Assembly: GCF_900240405.1 (NCBI RefSeq) | Contig: NZ_OEQK01000005.1 | Location: 124,001 to 188,000 of the forward strand | Source: Salirhabdus sp. Marseille-P4669 | Lineage (GTDB): Bacteria > Bacillota > Bacilli > Bacillales > Alkalibacillaceae | Direction: 5' to 3' | DNA: 64,000 bases | Shown here: positions 37,353-46,752 of the stretch, in pieces | Position numbering within the stretch: position 1 is the first letter of the stretch | Layout: every line of letters starts with the position of its first letter | The notes under the pieces: model-generated | The model's input: only the letters and a program-made list of their open reading frames with translations | Told to the model about the DNA's origin: nothing | Database searches by the model: none | Program-made: the position numbers and the translations under genes

Positions 37353-38495
37353 ATGAATTTTGAATTATCAAAAGAGCAGGAAATGACAAGAAATATGGTT
37401 CGAGAATTTGCTGAGAAAGTAATAGGACCGAGAACAATTGATATCGATACGAAAGCCATTTTCCCAGAAGATATTTTTGAGGAGATGGGGAAATTAGGGT
37501 TGCTTGGTATTCCCTTCCCTGAAAAGTATGGAGGGTCTGGTGGTGATACATTAATGTATGCCATCGCGGTTGAAGAAATTGGCCGAGTTTGCGGAAGTAC
37601 TGGATTAAGCTATGCTGCTGCCGTTTCTTTAGGCGCTTCTCCTATCTATTACTTTGGTACGGATCAACAAAAGGAAAAGTACCTAACCCCATTAGCTAGT
37701 GGAAAGGCTTTAGGTTCGTTTGGATTAACAGAGCCAAATGCAGGCTCTGATGCTGGTGGTACGAAAACGACAGCAAGACTAGATGGAGATGGATATGTCA
37801 TTAATGGTGAGAAATGTTTTATTACCAACGCAAGCTTCGCCGACACGATTATAGTAACGGCTGTTACTGGAAAAAACGACAGAGGAAAAAATGTTATTTC
37901 GGCAATTATCGTACCTGCTAATTCAGCAGGCGTAACGATTAATAGTAATTATGACAAAATGGGTGTTCGTGGTTCTAATACTGCTGAAATTATTTTAGAA
38001 GATGTTCGGGTTCCGAAAGAAAACTTACTCGGGGATCCAAAAAAAGGATTTAGTCAATTTCTTTACACATTAGATGGTGGAAGAATTTCCATTGCAGCAC
38101 TTGGCTTAGGTATCGCACAGGCTTCCTTCGAAAAAGCATTGGCATATGCAAAAGAGCGAAAACAATTCGGACAGTCTATTTCTAAATTTCAAGCCATTCA
38201 ATTTAAATTAGCTGACATGGCGATGGAAGTGGAATTGGCACGTAATATGGTATATAAAGCAGCGTGGTTAAAGGACCAAAGCAAACCATTTACAAAAGAA
38301 TCCGCATTTGCCAAGTTATACGCTACAGAAACGGCATTTCGTGCGGCAAACCAAGCAATCCAAATCCATGGTGGGTACGGATACATGCGGGAATATGAAG
38401 TGGAGAGGTATTTGAGAGATGCCAAGTTACTTGAAATCGGTGAAGGTACTTCAGAAATTCAACGAATGGTTATTGCACGCCAATTAGGATGTTAG
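37353..38495 (+). CDS. yngJ: Acyl-CoA dehydrogenase, probably isovaleryl-CoA dehydrogenase
   Basis: An FAD enzyme of 380 residues with [42 protein letters not shown], and the C-terminal [34 protein letters not shown]-type signature. It would oxidise isovaleryl-CoA to 3-methylcrotonyl-CoA, judged from the neighbouring methylcrotonyl-CoA carboxylase and HMG-CoA lyase genes; general short-chain activity is possible. It starts a six-gene operon corresponding to B. subtilis yngJ-yngE, which is SigE-controlled there. AAAGGAGGG precedes the ATG. Confidence 0.93.
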   Translation: MNFELSKEQEMTRNMVREFAEKVIGPRTIDIDTKAIFPEDIFEEMGKLGLLGIPFPEKYGGSGGDTLMYAIAVEEIGRVCGSTGLSYAAAVSLGASPIYYFGTDQQKEKYLTPLASGKALGSFGLTEPNAGSDAGGTKTTARLDGDGYVINGEKCFITNASFADTIIVTAVTGKNDRGKNVISAIIVPANSAGVTINSNYDKMGVRGSNTAEIILEDVRVPKENLLGDPKKGFSQFLYTLDGGRISIAALGLGIAQASFEKALAYAKERKQFGQSISKFQAIQFKLADMAMEVELARNMVYKAAWLKDQSKPFTKESAFAKLYATETAFRAANQAIQIHGGYGYMREYEVERYLRDAKLLEIGEGTSEIQRMVIARQLGC

Positions 38496-38506
38496 GAGGT
38501 TATGTT

Positions 38507-39856
38507 GTGCCTTTTCAAAAAATATTAATTGCAAATCGTGGTGAAATTGCAGCACGAATTATTCGGACTTGTAAAAAACATAATATTTCAACAGTAGCCA
38601 TTTATTCCGAGGCTGACCAACATGCGCCCTATGTTAAGCTTGCAGATGAAGGGTATTTAGTTGGTGGACCACGTGTCCATGAAAGTTATTTACAAATAGA
38701 GAGAATTATCGAAATTGCAAAGCAAACAAAAGTAGAAGCCGTTCATCCAGGCTATGGATTGCTAAGCGAGAATGAAACATTTGCTAAAAGATGTGAACAG
38801 GAAGGAATTGTATTTATCGGACCATCTGCGCAAGTAATTAAACAAATGGGAAGTAAAATTGAGGCGAGAAAACAAATGATTGCAGCTGGTGTTCCTGTTA
38901 TTCCCGGTGTAGAAGAGCCGATTCAAAATGTAGAGGAAGCGCTTCACATCGCTGAGCAGATTGGATATCCTGTGATGTTAAAAGCATCTGCTGGGGGTGG
39001 CGGAATTGGTATGCAAATCGTGAAGGATGCCAATACATTAAAAACTGCATTTGAGCGTAATTCGGAAAGGGCGACCAATTTCTTTGGGGACGGCACTATG
39101 TTTCTAGAAAAAGTAATTGAAAACGCCCATCACGTAGAAATACAGATACTAGCAGACAAGTATGGTAATGTGGTCCACTTGTTTGACCGAGAATGCTCGA
39201 TTCAGCGTAGGCATCAAAAAGTTCTAGAGGAAGCTCCTTCTCCTTTACTAACAAACGAAACAAGAAGAAAAATGGGGGAAATGGCTTGTCAAGCTGCACG
39301 AGCTATTCATTATACAAACGCAGGAACCATAGAATTTTTAGTAGATGAAAAACAAAACTTTTACTTTTTAGAAATGAACACTCGACTTCAGGTAGAGCAT
39401 CCCGTTACTGAAGAAATAACTGGTATTGATATTGTAGAGGAACAGTTGAATATCGCTGCTGGTCTAAAACTGAAACAAAAACAATCTGATTTATTTATTC
39501 AATCTCATTCCATCGAGGCTAGAATTTATGCCGAAGACCCAGTAACCTTCTTCCCATCCCCAGGGAAAATTACGAAAATGAAGGTGCCAGAAGGAAAACA
39601 CATACGTAATGAGCTAGCTGTTGAAGAAGGTATGTCAGTTACACCTTTTTATGATCCGATGATTGCAAAACTCGTGACAACAGGTAAAACGAGAGAGGAA
39701 GCGATTCAACTATTGGCTTCTGCATTAGAGCACTATGTTGTAGAAGGGATCAAAACGAATATTCCATTGTTAAAACAAATTGTAGACTCCAAAGAATTTC
39801 AAAAAGGAAATACTAGAACATCTTTTATTGACGAACATATTCAAACAAATCGTTAG
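38507..39856 (+). CDS. yngH: Biotin carboxylase subunit (methylcrotonyl-CoA carboxylase type)
   Basis: Carboxylates biotin with ATP and bicarbonate. The 449 residues begin at ILIANRGEIAARIIRT and include VHPGYGLLSEN, the ATP loop ASAGGGGIGMQIV, ECSIQRRHQKVLEEAPSP and EMNTRLQVEHPVTE. The GTG at 38507 is chosen because AGGAGG overlaps the end of yngJ and gives good spacing; the ATG at 38489 is upstream of that site. Unlike fused versions it lacks its own biotin domain, which is encoded by the next gene. Confidence 0.93.
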   Translation: MPFQKILIANRGEIAARIIRTCKKHNISTVAIYSEADQHAPYVKLADEGYLVGGPRVHESYLQIERIIEIAKQTKVEAVHPGYGLLSENETFAKRCEQEGIVFIGPSAQVIKQMGSKIEARKQMIAAGVPVIPGVEEPIQNVEEALHIAEQIGYPVMLKASAGGGGIGMQIVKDANTLKTAFERNSERATNFFGDGTMFLEKVIENAHHVEIQILADKYGNVVHLFDRECSIQRRHQKVLEEAPSPLLTNETRRKMGEMACQAARAIHYTNAGTIEFLVDEKQNFYFLEMNTRLQVEHPVTEEITGIDIVEEQLNIAAGLKLKQKQSDLFIQSHSIEARIYAEDPVTFFPSPGKITKMKVPEGKHIRNELAVEEGMSVTPFYDPMIAKLVTTGKTREEAIQLLASALEHYVVEGIKTNIPLLKQIVDSKEFQKGNTRTSFIDEHIQTNR

Positions 39857-39867
39857 GAGGAAAAGAA

Positions 39868-40080
39868 ATGAGTCAAGTAGTAGCAAATATGGCAGGTAGT
39901 GTATGGAAGATTGTTGTAAAGGAAGGAGAAGCTGTAAGCAATGGGCAGGATGTGGTCATCTTGGAATCGATGAAAATGGAAATTCCTCTATCATCTGAGG
40001 TCGATGGAACAGTAAAGGAATTAAAGGTTAGTGAAGGGGATTTTGTTAACGAAGGTGATGTTATCGCGATTATTGAATAA
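39868..40080 (+). CDS. yngHB: Biotin carboxyl carrier protein (small, stand-alone)
   Basis: The 70 residues form one biotinyl domain with the biotinylated lysine in ESMKMEIP near residue 35. It carries carboxybiotin between the carboxylase (39.8 kb) and carboxyltransferase (41.8 kb) subunits. AGGAGG precedes the ATG. Its 11-base gap from yngH and 23-base gap to the next gene show operon membership. Confidence 0.95.
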   Translation: MSQVVANMAGSVWKIVVKEGEAVSNGQDVVILESMKMEIPLSSEVDGTVKELKVSEGDFVNEGDVIAIIE

Positions 40081-40103
40081 CAAATAAAAGGAGTCTAATT
40101 TCT

Positions 40104-41018
40104 ATGAATCTACCAAAGCAAGTAACGATTAAAGAAGTTGGTCCACGAGACGGACTCCAAAATGAGAAGGCAATTATACCAACTGAGAATAAAATTGAGT
40201 GGATCAATTTATTGTCCCAAAGTGGTCTTTCCTATATTGAGGTTACATCATTTGTGCATCCGAAGTGGATTCCACAGTTAGCAGATGCAATAGAAGTTGC
40301 AAAAGAGATTAATAGAGCAAAAGATGTCACATATGCTGCATTAGTACCAAACATGAAAGGCTTACAAGGTGCTCTTGCTACAAATGTCGATGAAATTTCA
40401 GTTTTTATGTCCGCAAGTGAAGCCCATAATAAAAAGAATATTAATAAAACCATTAAGGAAACGTACCCGGTTTTAGAAGCGGTTATCGGAGAGGCAAAAA
40501 AAAATGATAAATCGGTTCGTGGTTACGTTTCAACTGCATTCGGGTGCCCCTATGAAGGAGAAATTTCTGTAGAACAGGTTGTTTCGGTATCTAGGCAGCT
40601 GTTTGATTTTGGAATAGATGAATTGTCGTTAGGAGACACAATCGGCGTGGCAGACCCACTGCAAGTGAAAGAAGTACTTACGGTATTGAAGGATACGTTC
40701 CCAACGAAAAAAATGGCACTGCATTTCCATGATACGAGAGGAACTGCCTTAGCTAATTGTCTGATGGCTTTACAAATGGGATTCGACACCTTTGATAGTT
40801 CCTTAGGTGGTTTAGGTGGATGCCCTTATGCTAAAGGTGCATCCGGTAATTTAGCAACAGATGACTTATTGTATATGTTAGATCGAATGGGGATTAAAAC
40901 CAATATTAACCAAACCAAATTACAAGAAGCGGCACAATACATCCAGCAATTTATTCCGAAGCCATTACCAAGTCATCAGATGCAAATTTGTAGCCAAGAA
41001 GGGAGTGCTACAAGATGA
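40104..41018 (+). CDS. yngG: Hydroxymethylglutaryl-CoA lyase
   Basis: Cleaves HMG-CoA to acetyl-CoA and acetoacetate, the last step of leucine breakdown. The 304 residues show VGPRDGLQNEK, the metal-binding HFHDTRGTALAN, and the family signature SLGGLGGCPYAKGASGN with the active-site Cys. It overlaps the following hydratase gene by 4 bases (ATGA), a sign of coupled translation. Confidence 0.95.
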   Translation: MNLPKQVTIKEVGPRDGLQNEKAIIPTENKIEWINLLSQSGLSYIEVTSFVHPKWIPQLADAIEVAKEINRAKDVTYAALVPNMKGLQGALATNVDEISVFMSASEAHNKKNINKTIKETYPVLEAVIGEAKKNDKSVRGYVSTAFGCPYEGEISVEQVVSVSRQLFDFGIDELSLGDTIGVADPLQVKEVLTVLKDTFPTKKMALHFHDTRGTALANCLMALQMGFDTFDSSLGGLGGCPYAKGASGNLATDDLLYMLDRMGIKTNINQTKLQEAAQYIQQFIPKPLPSHQMQICSQEGSATR

Positions 41019-41791
41019 ACAACGTAAAACTGGACATTACAGACGAACATATTGGAATCTTAACAATAGATCGACCCGATTCCTATAATGCGTTGTCTAA
41101 CAGTCTATTAAATGAAATAAACGATTCCATAGAAAAAATAGAGGGAAATGACAATCTTCGAGTCCTTATTGTAACTGGAAGCGGAAAGGCTTTTTGTGCA
41201 GGTGCAGATTTAAAGGAACGGAAAAACATGAATGAGCAACAGGTTCTTGCAGCTGTAACCTACATTAAGGAAACAATCAACAAACTTGAATCTCTACGTA
41301 TCCCTACTATTGCAGCAATTAATGGAGCTGCATTTGGTGGGGGACTAGAACTAGCGTTAGCATGTGATATTCGCTTAGCAAGTCACCAAGCTAAAATGGG
41401 ATTAACAGAAACTTCTTTAGGCATTATCCCTGGTGCTGGAGGTACACAACGCCTTAGTAGACTTATCGGTATTGGAAAGTCGAAATACTTAATCTATACG
41501 GCAAAAAGATTAACGAGTTTCGAGGCACTCGAATATGGCATTTTAGAAAAGGTTGTCGATGCAGAGGAGCTAAATGATGTAACGCTAGAAATTGCTAGGA
41601 CGATTGCTCAAAATGGACCAATTGCTGTTCAACAAGCTAAGAAGGCGATTCAGCAAGGCTTTAATATAGACCTACCAAAAGCCTTAGAAATTGAAATGGC
41701 CTGTTATAAACAAACAATTCCAACAGAGGATCGCTATGAAGGTATACGAGCATTTCAAGAAAAAAGAAAACCTATCTATAAAGGGAAATAG
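41015..41791 (+). CDS. yngF: Enoyl-CoA hydratase, probably methylglutaconyl-CoA hydratase
   Basis: A 258-residue crotonase-fold enzyme: GKAFCAGADLKERKNM (oxyanion hole), AAFGGGLELALACDIR, TSLGIIPGAGGTQRLSRLIG with the catalytic Glu region, then AIAQNGPIAVQQAK. In this operon it would hydrate 3-methylglutaconyl-CoA to HMG-CoA. The start overlaps the stop of yngG. Confidence 0.92.
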   Translation: MNNVKLDITDEHIGILTIDRPDSYNALSNSLLNEINDSIEKIEGNDNLRVLIVTGSGKAFCAGADLKERKNMNEQQVLAAVTYIKETINKLESLRIPTIAAINGAAFGGGLELALACDIRLASHQAKMGLTETSLGIIPGAGGTQRLSRLIGIGKSKYLIYTAKRLTSFEALEYGILEKVVDAEELNDVTLEIARTIAQNGPIAVQQAKKAIQQGFNIDLPKALEIEMACYKQTIPTEDRYEGIRAFQEKRKPIYKGK

Positions 41792-41812
41792 TAAAGAAAG
41801 AGGTGACATGGA

Positions 41813-43345
41813 ATGATTACAACAGGATCAAAATTACAGGAAATGAAAGAGAAAATAGAACATGGCGGAGCAAAAAAGTATCACTTGAAAAACAAGGAAA
41901 AAGGGAAACTTTTTGTTCGAGATCGTTTAAAGTTGCTATTAGACGATGACGTTCAAGTGGAAGATGCATTTTTCGCAAATTGTATGGATGGGAACCTACC
42001 TGCAGATGGTGTTGTCACAGGAATCGGTAAGATAAACGGCCAAACTGTATGTGTAATGGCGAATGATTCTACAGTAAAAGCGGGTTCATGGGGTTCACGT
42101 ACAGTAGAAAAAATTATCCGGATTCAAGAAACAGCACAAAAGTTGCAAGTTCCGATGTTTTATTTAGTAGATTCAGCAGGTGCAAGAATTACAGACCAAG
42201 TGGAAATGTTCCCTGGTCGCAGGGGTGCTGGCAGAATATTTTATAATCAAGTAAAAATGTCTGGGCAAGTACCTCAAGTTTGTTTATTGTTTGGACCATC
42301 CGCTGCTGGAGGCGCATATATTCCTGCCTTCTGTGATATCGTTATCATGGTTGAAGGAAATGCTTCCATGTATTTAGGGTCTCCACGCATGGCGGAGAAA
42401 GTAATTGGCGAGAAAGTAACATTAGAGGAAATGGGTGGTGCAAAAATGCATTGCTCAGTTTCAGGATGTGGAGATGTACTTGCCAAAAGTGAAGAAGAAG
42501 CAATTCTTTTTGCTCAAAAATACTTGTCTTACTTTCCTGCAAACTTTCGTTTCAAACCTAAGAAGGTCGACGCATTACAACCAAAGCATTTTGAGAAAAC
42601 CATAGCGGAATTAATTCCTGAAAATCAAAATGCACCTTTTGACATGTATGCATTAATTGATCGTTTGATAGACGAAGAGTCATTTTGTGAAATAAAACGA
42701 GAATTTGCGAAGGAATTGATTACTGGCTTAGCCCGTATCGAAGGGCAAGTCGTGGGAATCATTGCCAATCAACCACGCTTTAAAGGTGGCGTTTTATTCC
42801 ATGATTCTGCAGATAAGGCGGCAAAATTTATCCAACTTTGCGATGCTTACCATATACCGCTTATTTTCTTGGCTGATATTCCTGGCTTTATGATTGGGAC
42901 AAAAGTAGAGAGAGCTGGTATCATTCGCCACGGAGCGAAAATGATTTCCGCAATGAGTGAAGCTACAGTACCTAAAATCTCTGTAATTGTTCGTAAAGCA
43001 TATGGTGCAGGACTATATGCGATGGCAGGTCCTGCGTTTGAGCCAGATGTCTGTATCGCACTTCCAACAGCGCAAATTGCAGTAATGGGACCAGAAGCGG
43101 CTGTTAATGCCGTTTATGCAAATAAAATAGCAGAATTACCCGAAGAAGATCGACCAGCCTTTATAAAACAAAAGCAAGAAGAATACAAAGAAAATATTGA
43201 TATCTATCGGCTGGCTTCCGAAATGGTTATCGATGATATCGTGGAGCCAAATGAGTTGCGTCATGTGTTAACGAATCGTTTAGAAGTATACGCTACAAAA
43301 GATATCACTTTTAGTGAAAAAAAACATGGAGTATATCCAGTTTAA
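41813..43345 (+). CDS. yngE: Carboxyltransferase subunit of methylcrotonyl-CoA-type carboxylase
   Basis: Transfers CO2 from carboxybiotin to the acyl-CoA. The 510 residues contain the crotonase-like N domain (YLVDSAGARITDQVEMFPGRRGAGRIF) and C domain (PGFMIGTKVERAGIIRHGAKM, KAYGAGLYAMAGPAF, AVMGPEAAVNAVYANK). The pattern with FPGRRGAGRIF is closer to MccB-type than propionyl-CoA subunits. AAGAGGTGA precedes the ATG. It ends the operon before a strong terminator. Confidence 0.92.
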   Translation: MITTGSKLQEMKEKIEHGGAKKYHLKNKEKGKLFVRDRLKLLLDDDVQVEDAFFANCMDGNLPADGVVTGIGKINGQTVCVMANDSTVKAGSWGSRTVEKIIRIQETAQKLQVPMFYLVDSAGARITDQVEMFPGRRGAGRIFYNQVKMSGQVPQVCLLFGPSAAGGAYIPAFCDIVIMVEGNASMYLGSPRMAEKVIGEKVTLEEMGGAKMHCSVSGCGDVLAKSEEEAILFAQKYLSYFPANFRFKPKKVDALQPKHFEKTIAELIPENQNAPFDMYALIDRLIDEESFCEIKREFAKELITGLARIEGQVVGIIANQPRFKGGVLFHDSADKAAKFIQLCDAYHIPLIFLADIPGFMIGTKVERAGIIRHGAKMISAMSEATVPKISVIVRKAYGAGLYAMAGPAFEPDVCIALPTAQIAVMGPEAAVNAVYANKIAELPEEDRPAFIKQKQEEYKENIDIYRLASEMVIDDIVEPNELRHVLTNRLEVYATKDITFSEKKHGVYPV

Positions 43346-43351
43346 TTTAGT

Positions 43352-43392
43352 GAAACTCATGCAGTCTTTTCATACTGCATGAGTTTTTTGTT
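43352..43392 (+). terminator. Terminator of the leucine-degradation operon
   Basis: AAACTCATGCAGT and ACTGCATGAGTTT around an eight-base loop, followed by T residues. Confidence 0.93.
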
Positions 43393-43487
43393 TCTCGTCT
43401 TCTGGGATTAATGAAATATTCAAATGGCAATAAACCAGATTCCCTTTTTACAACACATGGTGTATATTGGAAGCGAGGTGATGAAAA

Positions 43488-44261
43488 ATGACCAATCGTG
43501 AGAAAGAGAAAGTGATTAACAATTTCACCAAGAATGCCTCATCTTATGTAACGAGTCCGATTCATGCTAAGGGAGAGGATTTAAATGCGTTAGTGGACTG
43601 GCTCCAGCCAAAATCGAATTGGGTTGTACTGGATGTTGCAACAGGAGCAGGACATGTTGCAAAAACGTTATCTCCTTATGTAAAGCAATTATTTTCAACA
43701 GATTTGACGAAAAAAATGCTTCAAACTGCGGCGGACTTCTTGGAAGATTATACAAACATTTTCTATATGCTAGCAGATGCAGAACAATTACCTTTTTTAG
43801 ACGAAACCTTTGATGCCGTTACATGTCGCATTGCACCACATCATTTTCCGCATCCAGAAAAATTTATAAAAGAAATATCTAGGGTCTTAAAGCCAGGGGG
43901 TATGTTTATGTTAATTGACAATGTAGCCCCAGAGGAATCTGCTTATGACGAATTTATAAACGCAATAGAAAAATTACGGGACAACAGTCACGTAAGAGCA
44001 CTAAAGATGAGTGAATGGAATCATTTGCTATCTCATAACCAAATGCGTGTTATAAAAGATGAAACGAGAAGAAAAACATTTGAGTTTGAGGATTGGGTTA
44101 GTAGGACAGCACATACAGAAGCGGAAAGAGAAGCAGTACGAAAATATATAATAGATGCGGAAGATTCCATTAAAAAGTACTTTCAAGTAATAACAAATGG
44201 GGAACAAATTGTCTCCTTTGAAACGAATGTTGGTTTATTGTTAGCATCGAAAGAAGAATAA
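43488..44261 (+). CDS. Class I SAM-dependent methyltransferase
   Basis: The 257-residue protein has the SAM-binding motif I VVLDVATGAGHVAKTL, motif II with the acidic residue in FSTDLTKKML, MLADAEQLPF and FDAVTCRIAPHHF with the post-I and motif III positions, then VLKPGGMFMLID. It resembles UbiE/YcgJ-type methyltransferases; the substrate cannot be read from the sequence. GCGAGGTGA precedes the ATG. It lies alone between two terminators. Confidence 0.85.
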   Translation: MTNREKEKVINNFTKNASSYVTSPIHAKGEDLNALVDWLQPKSNWVVLDVATGAGHVAKTLSPYVKQLFSTDLTKKMLQTAADFLEDYTNIFYMLADAEQLPFLDETFDAVTCRIAPHHFPHPEKFIKEISRVLKPGGMFMLIDNVAPEESAYDEFINAIEKLRDNSHVRALKMSEWNHLLSHNQMRVIKDETRRKTFEFEDWVSRTAHTEAEREAVRKYIIDAEDSIKKYFQVITNGEQIVSFETNVGLLLASKEE

Positions 44262-44271
44262 AAACAAACAC

Positions 44272-44312
44272 AATACCGCTTGGTACATTAAGTAATGCCA
44301 AGCGGTATTTCT
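44272..44312. terminator. Bidirectional terminator between the methyltransferase and acyl-CoA synthetase
   Basis: AATACCGCTTGG and CCAAGCGGTATT pair across a 14-base loop; T or A tails on both sides serve both convergent genes. Confidence 0.85.
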
Positions 44313-44319
44313 TTAGACT

Positions 44320-46263
44320 TTATACGAAATTTTTTAGGTTCCGTATTTCCTCTAAACATTGAGGGTTTTCTAGAGCTGATAAATCTCCTCCATCCTTATT
44401 TAGATATGCTGTTTTAATTGCTCTTCTCATAACCTTGGCATTTCTTGTTTTTGGTAAATCCTGCACGATATATAGTTCACTAGGCGATAAAGCTTTCCCT
44501 AATTTTGCAATGGATAATGTTTTCAGTTCCTCTAAGACTAGCACTTCATTTATATTACTTTTATTTAATACAACAAAGCCAACTGGCACTTCACCTTTAA
44601 CGTCATGGGGGATACCTATAACGCCAGCTTCTAAAACATCATCATGTTCTACAAGAATGGATTCAATTTCTGCTGGTCCGATTCGTTTACCAGCAACATT
44701 TAACGTATCATCAGACCTCCCTGTTATCGTAAAAAAGCCTTCTTGATCTTTTATAACCCAATCGCCGTGAACCCAAGTGTTTTCCCATCTATTCCAATAG
44801 GCTTCTTCGTATCGTTTCGGCTCTTGATAAAACCCATATGTCATACCTACCCATGGTTGTTTGATGACTAATTCCCCAACTTCATTCTCAACCGAGTGTC
44901 CTTGTTCATCAAACACATCTATATCCATACCTGGAAGAGCAGCATTAAAGGTAATTGGTGAAATTGGCTTCACTAATACATTTCCTAATATACCGCCTGA
45001 TATTTCGGTGCCTCCAGAGTAGTTAAAGATCGGAACCTTACCTTTACAAACATTCTCAAATAACCACATCCACGGCTCCGGATTCCAAGGCTCTCCAGTA
45101 GAACCAATCATCTTTAAGGTGGATAAATCTCTAGTGGAATACCAATTGTCTCCCAATCCCATTAAAGAGCGGATTAAAGTAGGGGAGATACCTAAATGTG
45201 TAACACGATGGTTTTCTACTAATCGCCAAATGCGGTCTGGCTCGGGATAATCTGGTGTTCCTTCAAAAACTACTATTCTAGCACCGTTCATTAATCCGCC
45301 AAATACCATAAATGGTCCCATCATCCAACCCATGTCGGTATACCAAAAGAGAGTATCCTCTGGTTGAACGTCCATACATATCCCTGCATCAAAGGAAGAT
45401 TTAATCGGAAACCCATGGTGAGTGTGTAAAGCACCTTTTGGTTTTCCAGTAGTTCCAGAAGTGTAGAGTATCATTAAAGGATCATTTCCATTTGTCTCCT
45501 CAATGTTGAAATCGCTTACATTTTGTCGTATTTCCTTCCAATCTACATCACGTGTCTCATCCCAAGGTACATTGCTTTTTGTTCTTCTTACCATGATCAC
45601 TTTTCTTACTGAAGGAGCTTGCATTACTGCTTTATCTGCTTCTTCCTTTAACGGTATTTCTTTTCCACGACGAAAGAAGCCATCAGTCGTGATTAGCCAT
45701 TTTGCTTGAGATGCATTCAGTCTTTTTGCAACCGCATCGGCTTTATAACCAGAGAATGCAGGTGAAAATATGGCGCCAATTTTCGCAACCGCAAGCATAG
45801 CAATGACCGTTTCAGGAAGCATCGGCATATATATCGATACAACATCTTGTTTTTTAATACCTAGATTCTTCAATCCATTAGCAACTTTGTTCACTTCTTT
45901 GTGTAGTTCCACAAAAGTATAGGTCTTCGTTTCTCCGTTATCACCTTCCCATACAAGAGCATCTTTATTACCAGTTGTAGCATTTTCCGCCCATTTATCA
46001 ACACAATTGTATGCGACGTTCATTTTGCCGCCTACAAACCATTCTGGATAGGGGATTCCATTGGATAAATCTAAAGTCTGTGAGTACTCTTGAAACCATT
46101 TTATATTTAATTCCTTAACAGCCTGGTCCCAAAACCATGCAATATCGTTTACGGATTCCTGATGAAACGAATCGTATTGATCAAAACCTAATGACTTCAT
46201 CCAGTTATAGAGTCTTGTGGTTTTTATATATGAATCACTAGGATGCCATACTGCCTTTGCCAT
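44320..46263 (-). CDS. AMP-forming acyl-CoA synthetase (acetyl-CoA synthetase-like)
   Basis: The 647-residue ANL-superfamily enzyme has the adenylate motif LYTSGTTGKPKGALHTHHG, STGEPWNPE, FNYSGGTEISGG, the hinge region GRSDDTLNVAGKRIGPAEIES and the C-terminal catalytic lysine in KTRNAKVMRR. The long N-terminal lid (WFVGGKMNVAYNCVDKW) is typical of acetyl- and acetoacetyl-CoA synthetases. Next to the leucine operon it could activate acetoacetate or a branched acid, but the substrate is inferred only from the place. AAGGAGG precedes the ATG on the minus strand. Confidence 0.88.
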   Translation of the reverse strand: MAKAVWHPSDSYIKTTRLYNWMKSLGFDQYDSFHQESVNDIAWFWDQAVKELNIKWFQEYSQTLDLSNGIPYPEWFVGGKMNVAYNCVDKWAENATTGNKDALVWEGDNGETKTYTFVELHKEVNKVANGLKNLGIKKQDVVSIYMPMLPETVIAMLAVAKIGAIFSPAFSGYKADAVAKRLNASQAKWLITTDGFFRRGKEIPLKEEADKAVMQAPSVRKVIMVRRTKSNVPWDETRDVDWKEIRQNVSDFNIEETNGNDPLMILYTSGTTGKPKGALHTHHGFPIKSSFDAGICMDVQPEDTLFWYTDMGWMMGPFMVFGGLMNGARIVVFEGTPDYPEPDRIWRLVENHRVTHLGISPTLIRSLMGLGDNWYSTRDLSTLKMIGSTGEPWNPEPWMWLFENVCKGKVPIFNYSGGTEISGGILGNVLVKPISPITFNAALPGMDIDVFDEQGHSVENEVGELVIKQPWVGMTYGFYQEPKRYEEAYWNRWENTWVHGDWVIKDQEGFFTITGRSDDTLNVAGKRIGPAEIESILVEHDDVLEAGVIGIPHDVKGEVPVGFVVLNKSNINEVLVLEELKTLSIAKLGKALSPSELYIVQDLPKTRNAKVMRRAIKTAYLNKDGGDLSALENPQCLEEIRNLKNFV

Positions 46264-46752
46264 ATGTAAGTGCCTCCTTATAAGAATATTTAAAATAATC
46301 TATCCTTTTCATATTATATAATAAACATGAAAAGGATGAAATGATTATATAAATGACAAGAACAGTCGTGAAGTTGAAAGAAGTAAAATATGATAGTTGT
46401 CTGTTAATAATACTTCACATGTTTCTAATAACGGCTTCCAATTACCATAGAGTTTTTTCTGAAGTATGATTAAAACTTGACTACAGCTGAAGTATTAGGG
46501 AGGATGAGGAACTAGAATAAAGCAACGAAAACAATTTAACATAATGAAATCTATCCATCTACAATAATATAGCAATAAAAACACATTGGTTGTTAATAAT
46601 ATAATTATGTAAACTAATAAATTAAAATTCAATAGGACATAAAAAACGCCCCCTAAAGAAAAACAGATTTTTACTTTTTAAATCTATCTACCTTAAGGGG
46701 AGCATATCCATGTTGTAGTAACTCGGTTTTTTTATATTATTTAATTGTATGT
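46264..46752. other. Intergenic region between acyl-CoA synthetase and MFS genes
   Basis: About 490 AT-rich bases. No frame with a start signal is convincing. The right third holds a hairpin for the MFS gene (separate entry). Upstream promoter sequences of the synthetase should lie at the left, but I could not identify a good -35/-10 pair. Confidence 0.5.
46641..46707 (-). terminator. Possible terminator of the MFS gene
   Basis: On the minus strand GCTCCCCTTAAG and CTTTAGGGGGC pair imperfectly with a nested hairpin between them (AGATTT/AAATCT) and run into T6. It lies some 45 bases after the stop. Confidence 0.45.

Noticed and set aside
38489-39856. Longer biotin carboxylase starting at ATG 38489
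   Set aside because: That ATG lies upstream of the AGGAGG site and the extra residues (LGGYVV) are read from the ribosome binding site itself.
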